A stretch of 47,860 nucleotides of DNA from NCBI GenBank assembly GCA_003599635.1, contig QZIX01000011.1, positions 1-47,860 on the forward strand, in the 5' to 3' direction. Both the position numbers and the translations under genes were made by a program. Positions 17,438-26,400 of the stretch are shown here, one piece after another. The DNA comes from Candidatus Parcubacteria bacterium (lineage in GTDB: Bacteria; Patescibacteriota; Patescibacteriia; Buchananbacterales; SURF-54). The notes under the pieces were generated by a model. It was not told the DNA's origin. It searched no databases and saw only the letters and a program-made list of their open reading frames with translations. Within the stretch, counting starts at the first letter, position 1, and each line of letters opens with the position of its first letter.

Positions 17438-17916
17438 TCATATAATAAAAGGAGCGTCTGGTCAATTTTCTCTTTAGTTCTGCCTTTTCCTTTTTTTATT
17501 ATTTCTACTAAACTCCTGTATCTTAAGATCTGTTCAATAGTGGGGCTTTTGCGCCTACGTTTTCTGTTAAAATAAGCAAGCATATCTTTGGCGGAAAAAT
17601 ATCCAAGAGTAGTGTCAACCGGGTTGGCTGGAATTCCATCTTCCACCAGCAAAAAGATGATTTCCCTGCATGTAACTCTTTTCGCCGGACTAAAGGACCA
17701 AGACTCCCTGACGCCTTTCCATAAACCCAGATAAATTGCTGAAATCTTTTTCCTTTTTTGCAAATCGTTTATTTCTTCTGCCAGGATTTGTGAAATATCT
17801 TCACGAATCTTCCTGATAAAATAAGGCGGCACTATGCCCATTTTGATAATGCCGACGACAAGTTTGTAATGTTTCTCAGAAAATGCCGGCATGGCTGTAC
17901 TTTTCTGTATATTCAT
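17419..17916 (-). CDS. Hypothetical protein (165 aa), overlapping elp3 3' end convergently
   Basis: ORF with GGAG-type RBS; no family recognised. Confidence 0.6.
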   Translation of the reverse strand: MNIQKSTAMPAFSEKHYKLVVGIIKMGIVPPYFIRKIREDISQILAEEINDLQKRKKISAIYLGLWKGVRESWSFSPAKRVTCREIIFLLVEDGIPANPVDTTLGYFSAKDMLAYFNRKRRRKSPTIEQILRYRSLVEIIKKGKGRTKEKIDQTLLLLYDHEKAG

Positions 17917-17991
17917 TTTATTCCTCTCCTTTACTTGGAAGGTTGTCTAGGAACCTATAATATCCTATAATAATAATGTTAATAGCGCAAT

Positions 17992-18633
17992 ATGGATAAA
18001 AAAAATTATAAAATTATTGCCAACTTCTTTTTTGAAATGGGCATGCTAAAACGGCAGCGCGAAGAGGGGCCGGCCATGGCGGGAATAATGTCCGACGCCA
18101 CAAGCATTGCCGATCACAGTATGCGCGCCGCCTTAATCGCTTATTTTCTGGGAATGCTTGAAAATGCCGACGCCAAAGAATGCGCTTTGATGTGTCTGTT
18201 CCATGATCTGCCGGAAACAAGGACTTTGGATTTACATAAAGTGGCAGCGAGATATATTGACACCAGAGAAGCCGAACGAGAAGCTTTTAATGAACAAATT
18301 TACAATCTGCCTGAAAAATTGAAAAATCAGCTGAAATACTACTGGGAAGCGACCGAAAAAAGGAACACCAAGGAAGGAATAATCGCCAAAGACGCCGACT
18401 GGCTTGAACATGCAGTTTCTGCCCGGGAATACATTGTTCTAGGATATAAGGGAATGCAAAATTGGATTGATAATGTAAAAAAAGCTTTGGAAACTGACTC
18501 GGCCAAAAAATTGCTGGCAATAATTGAAAAATCAGATTTAAACGATTGGTATTCAGGATTAAAAAGAATGACTTACAAAAAAATAAAAGGAAAAAATGTA
18601 CTAAGGGTAAAAAAACATAAAAGAGGCGGCTAA
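17992..18633 (+). CDS. HD-domain hydrolase (YfbR/HDDC2-like)
   Basis: 'SIADHSMRAALIAYFLG', 'CLFHDLPETRTLDL', 'KDADWLEHA'. Confidence 0.8.
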   Translation: MDKKNYKIIANFFFEMGMLKRQREEGPAMAGIMSDATSIADHSMRAALIAYFLGMLENADAKECALMCLFHDLPETRTLDLHKVAARYIDTREAEREAFNEQIYNLPEKLKNQLKYYWEATEKRNTKEGIIAKDADWLEHAVSAREYIVLGYKGMQNWIDNVKKALETDSAKKLLAIIEKSDLNDWYSGLKRMTYKKIKGKNVLRVKKHKRGG

Positions 18634-18648
18634 AGTAAATTTTGAAGC

Positions 18649-18675
18649 AGCGGCAAAATAAAGCCGCTTTTTTTA
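18649..18675 (+). terminator. Terminator AGCGGC-AAAATAAA-GCCGCTTTTTTT
   Basis: Stem plus T tract after the HD gene. Confidence 0.75.
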
Positions 18676-18698
18676 TTGCTCAAATTAAAAAAACAACT

Positions 18699-19687
18699 GT
18701 TTGCTGCCTCGTCGTTTTATTCTAAATAGAAATGCGACATAGAGTGATATAATTATAAAGTTCTAACTAAGTAATTATAATCAAAACTATGCCGCACTAT
18801 AATTCTATCACAAAGATTAAGATTTGTTGGAGTCTTTACCAAAACATGGTATCTCCAGAAGAAATACCTCAGCAGTTAGGAATTCATAGGGCGACAGTTT
18901 ACCGTTGGCTAAAAGGCATTAAATTGAAAGGAATTAATAAATTCATTCGGGATTACAAACAAGCCAAGAAAGGCAGACGGCAACCGAGAAAAACCCATCC
19001 GATAATTAAGGCTAGAATCTACCGAATTAGAAAAGAAAAACACGATTGTTGCGGTGAAAAGATTAAATATTTTCTTAAAACAGAATGCAGACAAATAGTT
19101 TCGGTTTCCACCATTTATCGGATTTTAAATGAAAAATACCAATTAAGCTCAAAGTGGAAGAAATATTGCAAGCGAGGACATCTCAAAAAAGGCGAAAAGC
19201 CGAGAGAATCTATTCAAACTGACACGGTAGACTTAGGAGAACTATTTGCTTTTAATGCTATTGATACTTTTACCAAGGAAGCTGCAGTCATCATCAAACC
19301 AGCATTAGACGCCGCTTTCGCCGGCAGGCAAGCACTCAAAGAACATTTAAGTTTTTTTGAAAGGGTTGATCATATCCAGAAAGACGGCGGTTCGGAATTC
19401 AAAGCGGAGTGGCAAGCTTATGCCAAAAAACACATTTCCAGTATCAGAACGGCGCGACCTTACAAGAAAAACGAACAGGCATTTATTGAAAGATTCAACG
19501 GCATCTTGCGAAAAGAGTGCCTGGGCTATCTGACCTACAAGAAAAAAGACTTAAAAACACTCCAAGAAAAAGTTAATCAATACCTTGATTATTATCATAA
19601 CCAAAGGCCCCATCTCTCGCTAGGGATGAAAACACCTAAGGAATTCGCTATGTCACATTTGACATGAAAGAGAACGATGGCTTGACA
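18699..19687 (+). mobile_element. IS481/IS3-like insertion sequence; ends inferred
   Basis: rve-type transposase with inverted termini: AAATGCGACATAG (18730-18742) versus reverse complement of CTATGTCACATTT (19648-19660), similarity extending outward to TGT...; no TSD established. Confidence 0.6.
18789..19667 (+). CDS. Transposase/integrase core (rve, DDE) with N-terminal HTH
   Basis: 'GIHRATVYRWLKG', 'QTDTVDLGE', 'QKDGGSEFKAEW', 'FIERFNGILRKECL', 'YHNQRPHLSLGMKTP'. Confidence 0.9.
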   Translation: MPHYNSITKIKICWSLYQNMVSPEEIPQQLGIHRATVYRWLKGIKLKGINKFIRDYKQAKKGRRQPRKTHPIIKARIYRIRKEKHDCCGEKIKYFLKTECRQIVSVSTIYRILNEKYQLSSKWKKYCKRGHLKKGEKPRESIQTDTVDLGELFAFNAIDTFTKEAAVIIKPALDAAFAGRQALKEHLSFFERVDHIQKDGGSEFKAEWQAYAKKHISSIRTARPYKKNEQAFIERFNGILRKECLGYLTYKKKDLKTLQEKVNQYLDYYHNQRPHLSLGMKTPKEFAMSHLT

Positions 19688-19772
19688 AAATTAAATATAC
19701 GTGCTATTAAATTATGTTGGCTCTTTTAAATAAGCAATCAACCATTTTGTTTTCCAAACAAGGAGAAGAAAA

Positions 19773-20018
19773 ATGAAAAAGCTTATCGTTGTTATCAGGC
19801 TCATTATTGGTGTAGTTTCCGGAGCCTTTACTTTGTTTTTCATTCTTTTCGGTGTGTATTGTTTTGTGGTCCCATTTTTTGTTAAGGGGTCAGAGGTGCT
19901 GGTTGTGGGCACATTTATATCACTTCTTTTTGCATATCCATCTGGCAAACTTGCACTTCAATGCCTAAGCAAAGAACAAGCGGAAGCTTTTAAAAGGTAT
20001 GACCCTCTTGACCAATAA
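19773..20018 (+). CDS. Small membrane protein (81 aa)
   Basis: Strong RBS (AAACAAGGAGAA), two TM helices. Confidence 0.6.
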   Translation: MKKLIVVIRLIIGVVSGAFTLFFILFGVYCFVVPFFVKGSEVLVVGTFISLLFAYPSGKLALQCLSKEQAEAFKRYDPLDQ

Positions 20019-20115
20019 GATTGGGGTTGAGCGATGGTGTTAGGTTGGAAGAAGAAGCCGGGATAAAAAGCATTTTTGGTTTTAGTTTGGTCAATTCTAA
20101 TGTGGAGGCTAGAAA

Positions 20116-20478
20116 ATGAGTGAACGAATCAGCGCAGCCAGGAGAAGGGTATGGGAATTAGCACGTGCTATTCTAAACCCGGAAATAGGGGCAAATCGCC
20201 TGGTTGACATCACGGACATCGAATTGATAACGGCCGAATAGGGAAGATTCACAGACCAAGAGAGATTCTTAATCACAGTCTGCATCCCTGAAGTCAGGGA
20301 AAGTATCCGGGAAAAGAGGAATGATCTTTATTGGCGTTGTTATTAGGCTACCGCCAATAATCTTTTGGAACTTTTTTCTGATGCCAGGTATACGATCGAA
20401 GAGTTCAACAGGGCTTTAGACGAAGCTAAAGCAAGGGAAACAAAAAAAACAATGGTCGGGCTTGTTGAACTTCCTTAA
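20116..20478 (+). pseudogene. ORF continuous through two in-frame TAG codons (20239-20241, 20344-20346); 121 codons
   Basis: Manual translation MSERISAARRRVWELARAILNPEIGANRLVDITDIELITAE*GRFTDQERFLITVCIPEVRESIREKRNDLYWRCY*ATANNLLELFSDARYTIEEFNRALDEAKARETKKTMVGLVELP*; good RBS. Confidence 0.6.
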
Positions 20479-20506
20479 ACAAGGAGAAAGAAAATGAAAA
20501 AGGGAA
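20437..20506 (+). repeat. ~70-bp near-identical repeat, copy A, spanning end of upstream ORF and start of ankyrin gene
   Basis: GAAACAAAAAAAACAATGGTCGGGCTTGTTGAACTTCCTTAAACAAGGAGAAA also at 22326-22395. Confidence 0.9.
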
Positions 20507-21465
20507 AAGGTCCAGTCGTCGTAGCGGCAATTGCTGCCTTTGCCTTAGTTTTATCCTGTTTTATTTTTTCGGGTTCAGAAGATGCAAACAAAGCGTCAAA
20601 AACCGCACATAACGATTATGAAAAAGCCACGGAAATCTGGCTTGGCACCGGAGCAAAAATTGATGAACATAACGATTGGGGCAAAACGCCGCTGATAGAG
20701 GCTGTTGAAGGCGGAAATGCGCAATTTGTTTCGGCGCTGCTTGACGCCGGAGCGAAAATTGACAAACAAGGTTATTCTGGCGACACCGCTCTAATAACTG
20801 CTGTAAGGCAAGGAAACGAAGAACTTGTTTCGGTCAATATAAGGCCTAGGGACAATACGGCGCTAATAACTGCAGTATGGGAAGAAAATACGGGGATTGT
20901 TTCTTTACTGATCAATGCCAATGCTGATGTCAATATGAAAAACTTCTCAAGTGAAACGGCTCTAAGTATAGCAGCCAAGCGGGAAAATTTACCAATAATG
21001 AAATTATTGATTGATGCCGGTGCAAAAGCTGATTTTCTAGCTGATACAATATTTTCAGAGCGCCAGGAGGAGAAGCTTGTCGCGACCTTAGTCAGTGCCG
21101 GCGCGTATGTTGATCGCCTTCTTTATGAAAATGCGGATTATGAAACCCAAAAAGCTATCCTTCAAGACTGCCTGGTAAATGCAATTTTGGATGGCAAAAC
21201 CGATGATGTTCGTTATTTACTAAATAATGGAGGAGATCCAGTAATTCCAGGCTCTTCAGGAAAAATCCCCTTGAAATTGGCACTGCAACATCGGAAAAAA
21301 AATATCAGGGATATTATTATCCAAGACTGTTTTTTTTCAGCACTGCGGACAGGGAAAATTGAAGCCGTTCAAATCTTGATGGATCATGGTGTAAATCCGA
21401 AAGACTCGGGCTTATCCGACCAGGAAATATGCGGGATAATGGCCAGACTTGAATTAAAGTACTGA
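20494..21465 (+). CDS. Membrane-anchored ankyrin-repeat protein A
   Basis: N-terminal TM; repeats such as 'DWGKTPLIEAVEGGNAQFVSALLDAGAKID'. Confidence 0.85.
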   Translation: MKKGKGPVVVAAIAAFALVLSCFIFSGSEDANKASKTAHNDYEKATEIWLGTGAKIDEHNDWGKTPLIEAVEGGNAQFVSALLDAGAKIDKQGYSGDTALITAVRQGNEELVSVNIRPRDNTALITAVWEENTGIVSLLINANADVNMKNFSSETALSIAAKRENLPIMKLLIDAGAKADFLADTIFSERQEEKLVATLVSAGAYVDRLLYENADYETQKAILQDCLVNAILDGKTDDVRYLLNNGGDPVIPGSSGKIPLKLALQHRKKNIRDIIIQDCFFSALRTGKIEAVQILMDHGVNPKDSGLSDQEICGIMARLELKY

Positions 21466-21471
21466 AAGTTA

Positions 21472-21508
21472 AAAGGGCTTATTCTTTATAGATAGGCCCT
21501 TATTTTTT
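21472..21508 (+). terminator. Terminator AAAGGGC...GGCCCTTATTTTTT
   Basis: Inverted repeat plus T tract after ankyrin gene A. Confidence 0.6.
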
Positions 21509-21642
21509 CCTTAAAAAACGGATGAAACTTCTATTTCCATAAACAAAAAAATTTAGATTCAAAAATAAGCCAAAAGCCCACAATAAGGTTTGATGGTCCG
21601 AATTATTTAGCTAAATATTTAAATTTTAAAGGAGCTGCATGC

Positions 21643-21658
21643 GACATTCGCGAATGTC
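21643..21658. repeat. Perfect 16-bp palindrome GACATTCGCGAATGTC
   Basis: Read directly. Confidence 0.8.
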
Positions 21659-22032
21659 ACCTTCTATATTTATTAAAAAAGGCCTCACCAGAAAAAACTG
21701 ATGCGGCATTTAAGAAAAGTATTCTTCCTTTCGGAATCGGTATCGCCGGCTTCTTTGAATTTTTCAACTAGTTTGAAAAATTCAGACATCATAATATTTA
21801 ATGTCATAACCATGTAATGTCTTTATTCAGAATGCGTTTTATCCATCGGTATTTTTCTTCTTTATTTGATTTAGGCATAATTTTTGACATATGCCCTCAG
21901 AATATCCTAAAAGTGCAAAATGTGTGTGCACATTACCACAGCCTATTGACAAACTATTATGGATTCGGTAATATTTATTGTTGCTCAAAGAGGGTATTTT
22001 GCAAGGGGATCTTTTTTACAAGGAGGATACGA

Positions 22033-22367
22033 ATGTTAAAAAACGAACCGGTATCCGGGCAGAATCAGATTTCACTGATCCATCTTCGGCAGGACTCCCT
22101 AACGAAGAACCAAACGTTCCAGAACTTGTTGTAGGCGAATTTTATCGTTACGAACAGCTGCCGGAAGGATCAGTCTTCGCACTGCCGGGGGAATCAGGAT
22201 TCTATTTCAAACTTAACGACGATTTCTTCGTCCAGACAGAACTCAAGACAGAACTGGACTACATGGAACCGGTCCCAGAAAAAAAAATATGGAAAGGCGT
22301 GGGAGTTGCACAAAAAGTGAACGAAGAAACAAAAAAAACAATGGTCGGGCTTGTTGAACTTCCTTAA
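22033..22367 (+). pseudogene. Ankyrin-cassette partner gene; RBS+ATG at 22033 reaches the long frame (121..129-aa ORF-track frame) only by a -1 shift at A6
   Basis: AAGGAGGATACGAATGTTAAAAAACGA: ATG frame gives 33 aa; -1 shift at A AAA AAC gives MLKKRTGIRAESDFTD...ETKKTMVGLVELP. Confidence 0.6.
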
Positions 22368-22395
22368 ACAAGGAGAAAAAAAATGAAAAAGGGAA
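22326..22395 (+). repeat. ~70-bp near-identical repeat, copy B
   Basis: Matches 20437-20506. Confidence 0.9.
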
Positions 22396-23648
22396 ACGGT
22401 TACAAGGCAGTAGTCGCGGTCGCTGTTGTCGGAATAATTATAGCAGCAGCGATTCTTATTCCGGGTGTAACATGGTTAAAAAGGTCGGCAACATCAGGAT
22501 ATGCGAAAAATATCGACGCCTGGATTGAAAAAGGTGTCCGACTCGACGCTGAGGATAACTTCGGCAAAACTGCGCTCATGATGGCCGTAGAGGCGGAAAA
22601 TACCGAGCTTGTTCTTGTCCTCCTTAAGGCCGACGCAGACATTAACCATATAAACAGGTATGGAAATACTGCGTTAAGAACCGCTGTAATGCAGGGAAAC
22701 GTAAAACTTGTCTATCAGCTAATCAAGGCAAGCGCCAAGGTCAATAACGGCAGATCAGCTCTTCTAACCGCCGTTTCTTCAGAAGATTTGCCAATCATTG
22801 ATTTATTGATCGACAATAACGCCAACCTTGATGTTATTGAAGGAAATGATACACTGCTTTCGGCGGCTGTAAAAACAGGCAACGAAGAAGTAGTTTCCAG
22901 GCTGCTCAATGCCGGAGCCCGTATTGATATGACAGATCCTTACGGACAAACAGCGCTTCATGTCGCCTCCGAATTCGGTCATTTGCCAATCGTTAATTTA
23001 TTGATTGAAAATGACGCGAATCTTGACGCAACGGACAGCAATGGCATCACGCCGCTGATGGCAGCTGTCAGTAGAAAAAACACAGCAATTGCTTCCGCGC
23101 TTATCAAAGCCGGTGCGGATATCAGCCCAAGGTCTCCAGGAGGAACTGCCTTATTAATCGCGGCTCAATTAGAACATCTGCCGACGGTTAAACTATTGGT
23201 TGAAGCCGGGTCGGAGTTAGATATTAAAAATGATGAAGTAACGTCTGTTCTGATATGGGCTGTAAAAAAAGGACATACAAAACTTCTTACTACCTTGCTT
23301 TATGCCGGCGCAAACACCAATCGATATCTTTACCAAATGGCTGACTGCCGGGTAAAAAAGGTAATGATACAGGATTGCCTGACAAGTTCAATAATCAAAG
23401 GCAATACTGAAAATATCAAGTTCTTTTTGAATGAAGGAGCTGATGTTACGGTTCGTGACACTTTCGGAAGAATACCCCTGAAATTGGCACTCGAGCAAGG
23501 CAAGGGAGAGGTAAGACACATTGTAGTTCAAAGCTACTTCTTTGAAGAATTAAAGCACGGAAAAGTTGCAAATAAAGAGTGGCTGGATTGGGACGGCGAC
23601 GCAAGAGAATTCGGTTTTCCGGAAAACATAACCGCCATGAAACATTAA
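22383..23648 (+). CDS. Membrane-anchored ankyrin-repeat protein B
   Basis: N-terminal TM; multiple ankyrin repeats ('YGQTALHVASEFGHLPIVNLLIENDANLDATDSNGITPLMAAV'). Confidence 0.92.
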   Translation: MKKGNGYKAVVAVAVVGIIIAAAILIPGVTWLKRSATSGYAKNIDAWIEKGVRLDAEDNFGKTALMMAVEAENTELVLVLLKADADINHINRYGNTALRTAVMQGNVKLVYQLIKASAKVNNGRSALLTAVSSEDLPIIDLLIDNNANLDVIEGNDTLLSAAVKTGNEEVVSRLLNAGARIDMTDPYGQTALHVASEFGHLPIVNLLIENDANLDATDSNGITPLMAAVSRKNTAIASALIKAGADISPRSPGGTALLIAAQLEHLPTVKLLVEAGSELDIKNDEVTSVLIWAVKKGHTKLLTTLLYAGANTNRYLYQMADCRVKKVMIQDCLTSSIIKGNTENIKFFLNEGADVTVRDTFGRIPLKLALEQGKGEVRHIVVQSYFFEELKHGKVANKEWLDWDGDAREFGFPENITAMKH

Positions 23649-23655
23649 AATCCTT

Positions 23656-23690
23656 ACAGGCCTATCTAAAAAATAGGCCTGTTATTTTAT
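23656..23690 (+). terminator. Terminator ACAGGCCTAT...ATAGGCCTGTTATTTTATTTTT
   Basis: 10-bp stem, T-rich tail. Confidence 0.8.
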
Positions 23691-23826
23691 TTTTACAATT
23701 TACTATTATATATTAATACACTTCAATTATACTGAAATTAAAAAAACCGCACTAAAAATTTTGATGCGGCAAATTTTTTTAAGAAACGTCAAGATTATCT
23801 TCAAAATCCTGCGGCTGTTCAACTAT

Positions 23827-24035
23827 CTAAAAAAAACGAGATGCTGTTAAATCATAAATTGATACCAGAACAATTAAATTTTTACGCTGGTATTGACCGC
23901 GCCGTTTTCTATTCTTAAAATCAGCGCCCGGGAAAGGCGGGACTCTTTTGCCGTATTTTACAAGGTCAGTCCCATGCTATTTCTTATTTTTTTCAAAGTT
24001 CTGCCGATACTATAAAGGGTTATGCCTTCGGTCAT
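23827..24035 (-). pseudogene. Degraded XRE-family HTH regulator (in-frame TAA at 23958-23960 plus a downstream frameshift)
   Basis: MTEGITLYSIGRTLKKIRNSMGLTL*NTAKESRLSRALILRIENGAVNTSV...(shift)...LIVLVSIYDLTASRFF; RBS AAAGGAGAAAAC. Confidence 0.7.
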
Positions 24036-24148
24036 TTGTTTTCTCCTTTGTTATACCATTAAATTAGTTGACGAATGTTTCAAGCCCAAATACATTTACA
24101 AAAAAGACAAATTATAATAAGATAAATCAATAACCATTAACAATTTTT

Positions 24149-25444
24149 ATGAAAATACTGCCAAAACAAGACCCCAAAGCTTATGAAGCCGTAAAGCTCG
24201 AATTAAAAAGGATAAGGGAGGGAATTGAACTTATTCCGTCTGAAAATTTTGTGTCAGTGGCCGTATTGGAAGCCATGGGAACGGTTTTCACCAATAAATA
24301 TTCCGAGGGGTACCCGCAGAAAAGATACTACGGGGGAAACCAAGTAGTTGATATTGTCGAACAAATGGCAATTGACCGGGCCAAAGAATTGTTTGGCGCC
24401 GAGCATGTCAATGTCCAGCCTTATTCCGGGTCGCCTGCCAATATGGCGGTATTTTTTGCGTTATTAAATCCAGGCGACAAATATATGGGTCTTGATTTGT
24501 CTGCCGGCGGCCATCTGACCCACGGCTCGCCTGTAAATTTTTCAGGAAGATTATTCAACTGCGTTCCTTATAATGTAGAGAAAGAAACTCAGCTTTTAGA
24601 TATGGACAAAGTAAGGGAACTGGCTTTAAAAGAAAAGCCGAAAATGATTTTGTCTGGTTTGACTGCTTATCCACGGAAATTGGATTTTGAAGCTTTTCAA
24701 AAAATTGCCGATGAAGTCGGCGCTTACCATTTTTCCGATATTTCCCATATCGCCGGCTTATGCGCCGCAGGCATTCATCAAAATCCTGTACCCTATTGCG
24801 ATGTCGTTACAACAACTACTCATAAAACCCTGCGCGGCCCCCGGGGCGCCATGATAATGTCTAAAATCAAAGACAAATACCATGACAAATATCATCAAGG
24901 CAGCAAAAAGAATCTTGCGGAACTGATAGATTTCAACGTTTTTCCCGGTATTCAAGGCGGGCCTCATGACCACATAAATTTGGCCAAAGCCGTGGCTTTC
25001 GGCGAAGCCCTAAAACCGGAGTTTAAAAACTATGCCGAACAAATTGTAAAAAATGCCAAAGCTCTTTCATTGGAACTGATTGAACAGGGCATAAATTTGG
25101 TTTCGGGGGGGACTGACAATCATTTAATGGTAATTGATTTGTCAAAAATAAATCTAACCGGCAAAGGCAAGGAAATTCAGCACGCGCTGGAACTGGCCGA
25201 AATTTACGTCAATAAAAATACGATTCCCTATGAACCGGCAACGCCATTTAATCCCAGCGGCATCCGGCTTGGGACTCCTGCGATAACAAGCCGTGGTATG
25301 AAAGAGGAAGATATGAAGATAATCGCCAGAGGCATTGCCAAAGTCATAAAAGATTACGAAAATGAAACGACAATAGAAAACGTTAAAAAATCAATGAGGG
25401 AATTAACAGACAAATATCCGTTATATCCGGATTTGGAAATCTGA
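24149..25444 (+). CDS. glyA: Serine hydroxymethyltransferase
   Basis: 'ELIPSENFVS', 'KYSEGYPQKRYYGGN', 'TTTTHKTLRGPRGAMI'. Confidence 0.97.
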   Translation: MKILPKQDPKAYEAVKLELKRIREGIELIPSENFVSVAVLEAMGTVFTNKYSEGYPQKRYYGGNQVVDIVEQMAIDRAKELFGAEHVNVQPYSGSPANMAVFFALLNPGDKYMGLDLSAGGHLTHGSPVNFSGRLFNCVPYNVEKETQLLDMDKVRELALKEKPKMILSGLTAYPRKLDFEAFQKIADEVGAYHFSDISHIAGLCAAGIHQNPVPYCDVVTTTTHKTLRGPRGAMIMSKIKDKYHDKYHQGSKKNLAELIDFNVFPGIQGGPHDHINLAKAVAFGEALKPEFKNYAEQIVKNAKALSLELIEQGINLVSGGTDNHLMVIDLSKINLTGKGKEIQHALELAEIYVNKNTIPYEPATPFNPSGIRLGTPAITSRGMKEEDMKIIARGIAKVIKDYENETTIENVKKSMRELTDKYPLYPDLEI

Positions 25445-25517
25445 CAAGGATAAATAGAAGGCGAATTTAAGCCACATTTTACAATTTTAATTTGCGTCAA
25501 TTCGTATTTTAATTCGT

Positions 25518-26363
25518 ATGGCTAGTAATTCTAAAACTATCATCTTTGACGGCAAGACCGCGGCACAGGAGATTCTTTTTGATTTAAAAAAGAAAATCAT
25601 GACGATGGCGAAAAAGCCCGGCATAGCTGTAATTTTGGTTGGCGACGACAGACCATCACATATTTATGTGAAAAACAAGGAAAAAGCCAGCCATTTTTGC
25701 GGCATCCGCTTCCATAAATATTTAATGGATGAAAATATTTCTGAAACAGAGCTTTTAAAATGCCTGAATTTTTTAAACGAAGACCCTGATGTCAATGCCA
25801 TTGTGGTTCAGCTGCCTTTGCCGAAAAAATTTAATGCCGACAAAATCATTGCCGCCATAAATCCTGCCAAGGATGCCGACGGTTTTCACCCGGAAACGCT
25901 AAAAAAAATTAAAGAAGGAAAATCAAAAATTAAATCCGCTTTGATCGAAGCCGTCGAAAAAATTTTATGCCACTGGGGGCAAAAATTACCCGGTAAAAAA
26001 GCAATTTTGGTTTCCAATTGCAACCTATTCGGCGCCGCTTTTAAAGATGAGCTGCAGCGCTTAAATATCGAAACGGAAATAGTTAAAACCGCTGACAAAA
26101 AACTGGCGGAAAAAACAAAAAAAGCCGACATTTTATTTGCTGCCGTCGGCAAGGCGAACTTTATCAAAGAAGAAATGGTAAAAGAAGGCGCAGTTGTTAT
26201 TGATATAGGCACCAGCTGGATTGACAAAAAATTCATCGGCGACGTTGATTTTGAAAGTGTCAAAAAGAAAGCTTCATTTATAGCTCCGGTTCCGGGCGGC
26301 GTCGGGCCGATGACCGTGGCCATGCTTTTAAATAATGTCTATAAATTATCTGTAAAAAAATAA
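25518..26363 (+). CDS. folD: Bifunctional methylenetetrahydrofolate dehydrogenase/cyclohydrolase
   Basis: 'VQLPLPKKFNADKIIAAINPAKDADGFHP', 'PVPGGVGPMTVAMLLNN'. Confidence 0.95.
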   Translation: MASNSKTIIFDGKTAAQEILFDLKKKIMTMAKKPGIAVILVGDDRPSHIYVKNKEKASHFCGIRFHKYLMDENISETELLKCLNFLNEDPDVNAIVVQLPLPKKFNADKIIAAINPAKDADGFHPETLKKIKEGKSKIKSALIEAVEKILCHWGQKLPGKKAILVSNCNLFGAAFKDELQRLNIETEIVKTADKKLAEKTKKADILFAAVGKANFIKEEMVKEGAVVIDIGTSWIDKKFIGDVDFESVKKKASFIAPVPGGVGPMTVAMLLNNVYKLSVKK

Positions 26364-26397
26364 AAACCGGCTTTAAACAAAGCCCGGTTTTTCTTTA
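26364..26397. terminator. Terminator AAACCGGGCTTTG / CAAAGCCCGGTTTTT type hairpin
   Basis: AAACCGGCTTTAAACAAAGCCCGGTTTTTCTT between convergent genes. Confidence 0.75.
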
Positions 26398-26400
26398 AAA

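Noticed and set aside
18690-19700. Target-site duplication flanking the IS (AAATTAAA occurs on both sides)
   Set aside because: The left copy is not adjacent to the inferred end and the sequence is very AT-rich; not claimed.
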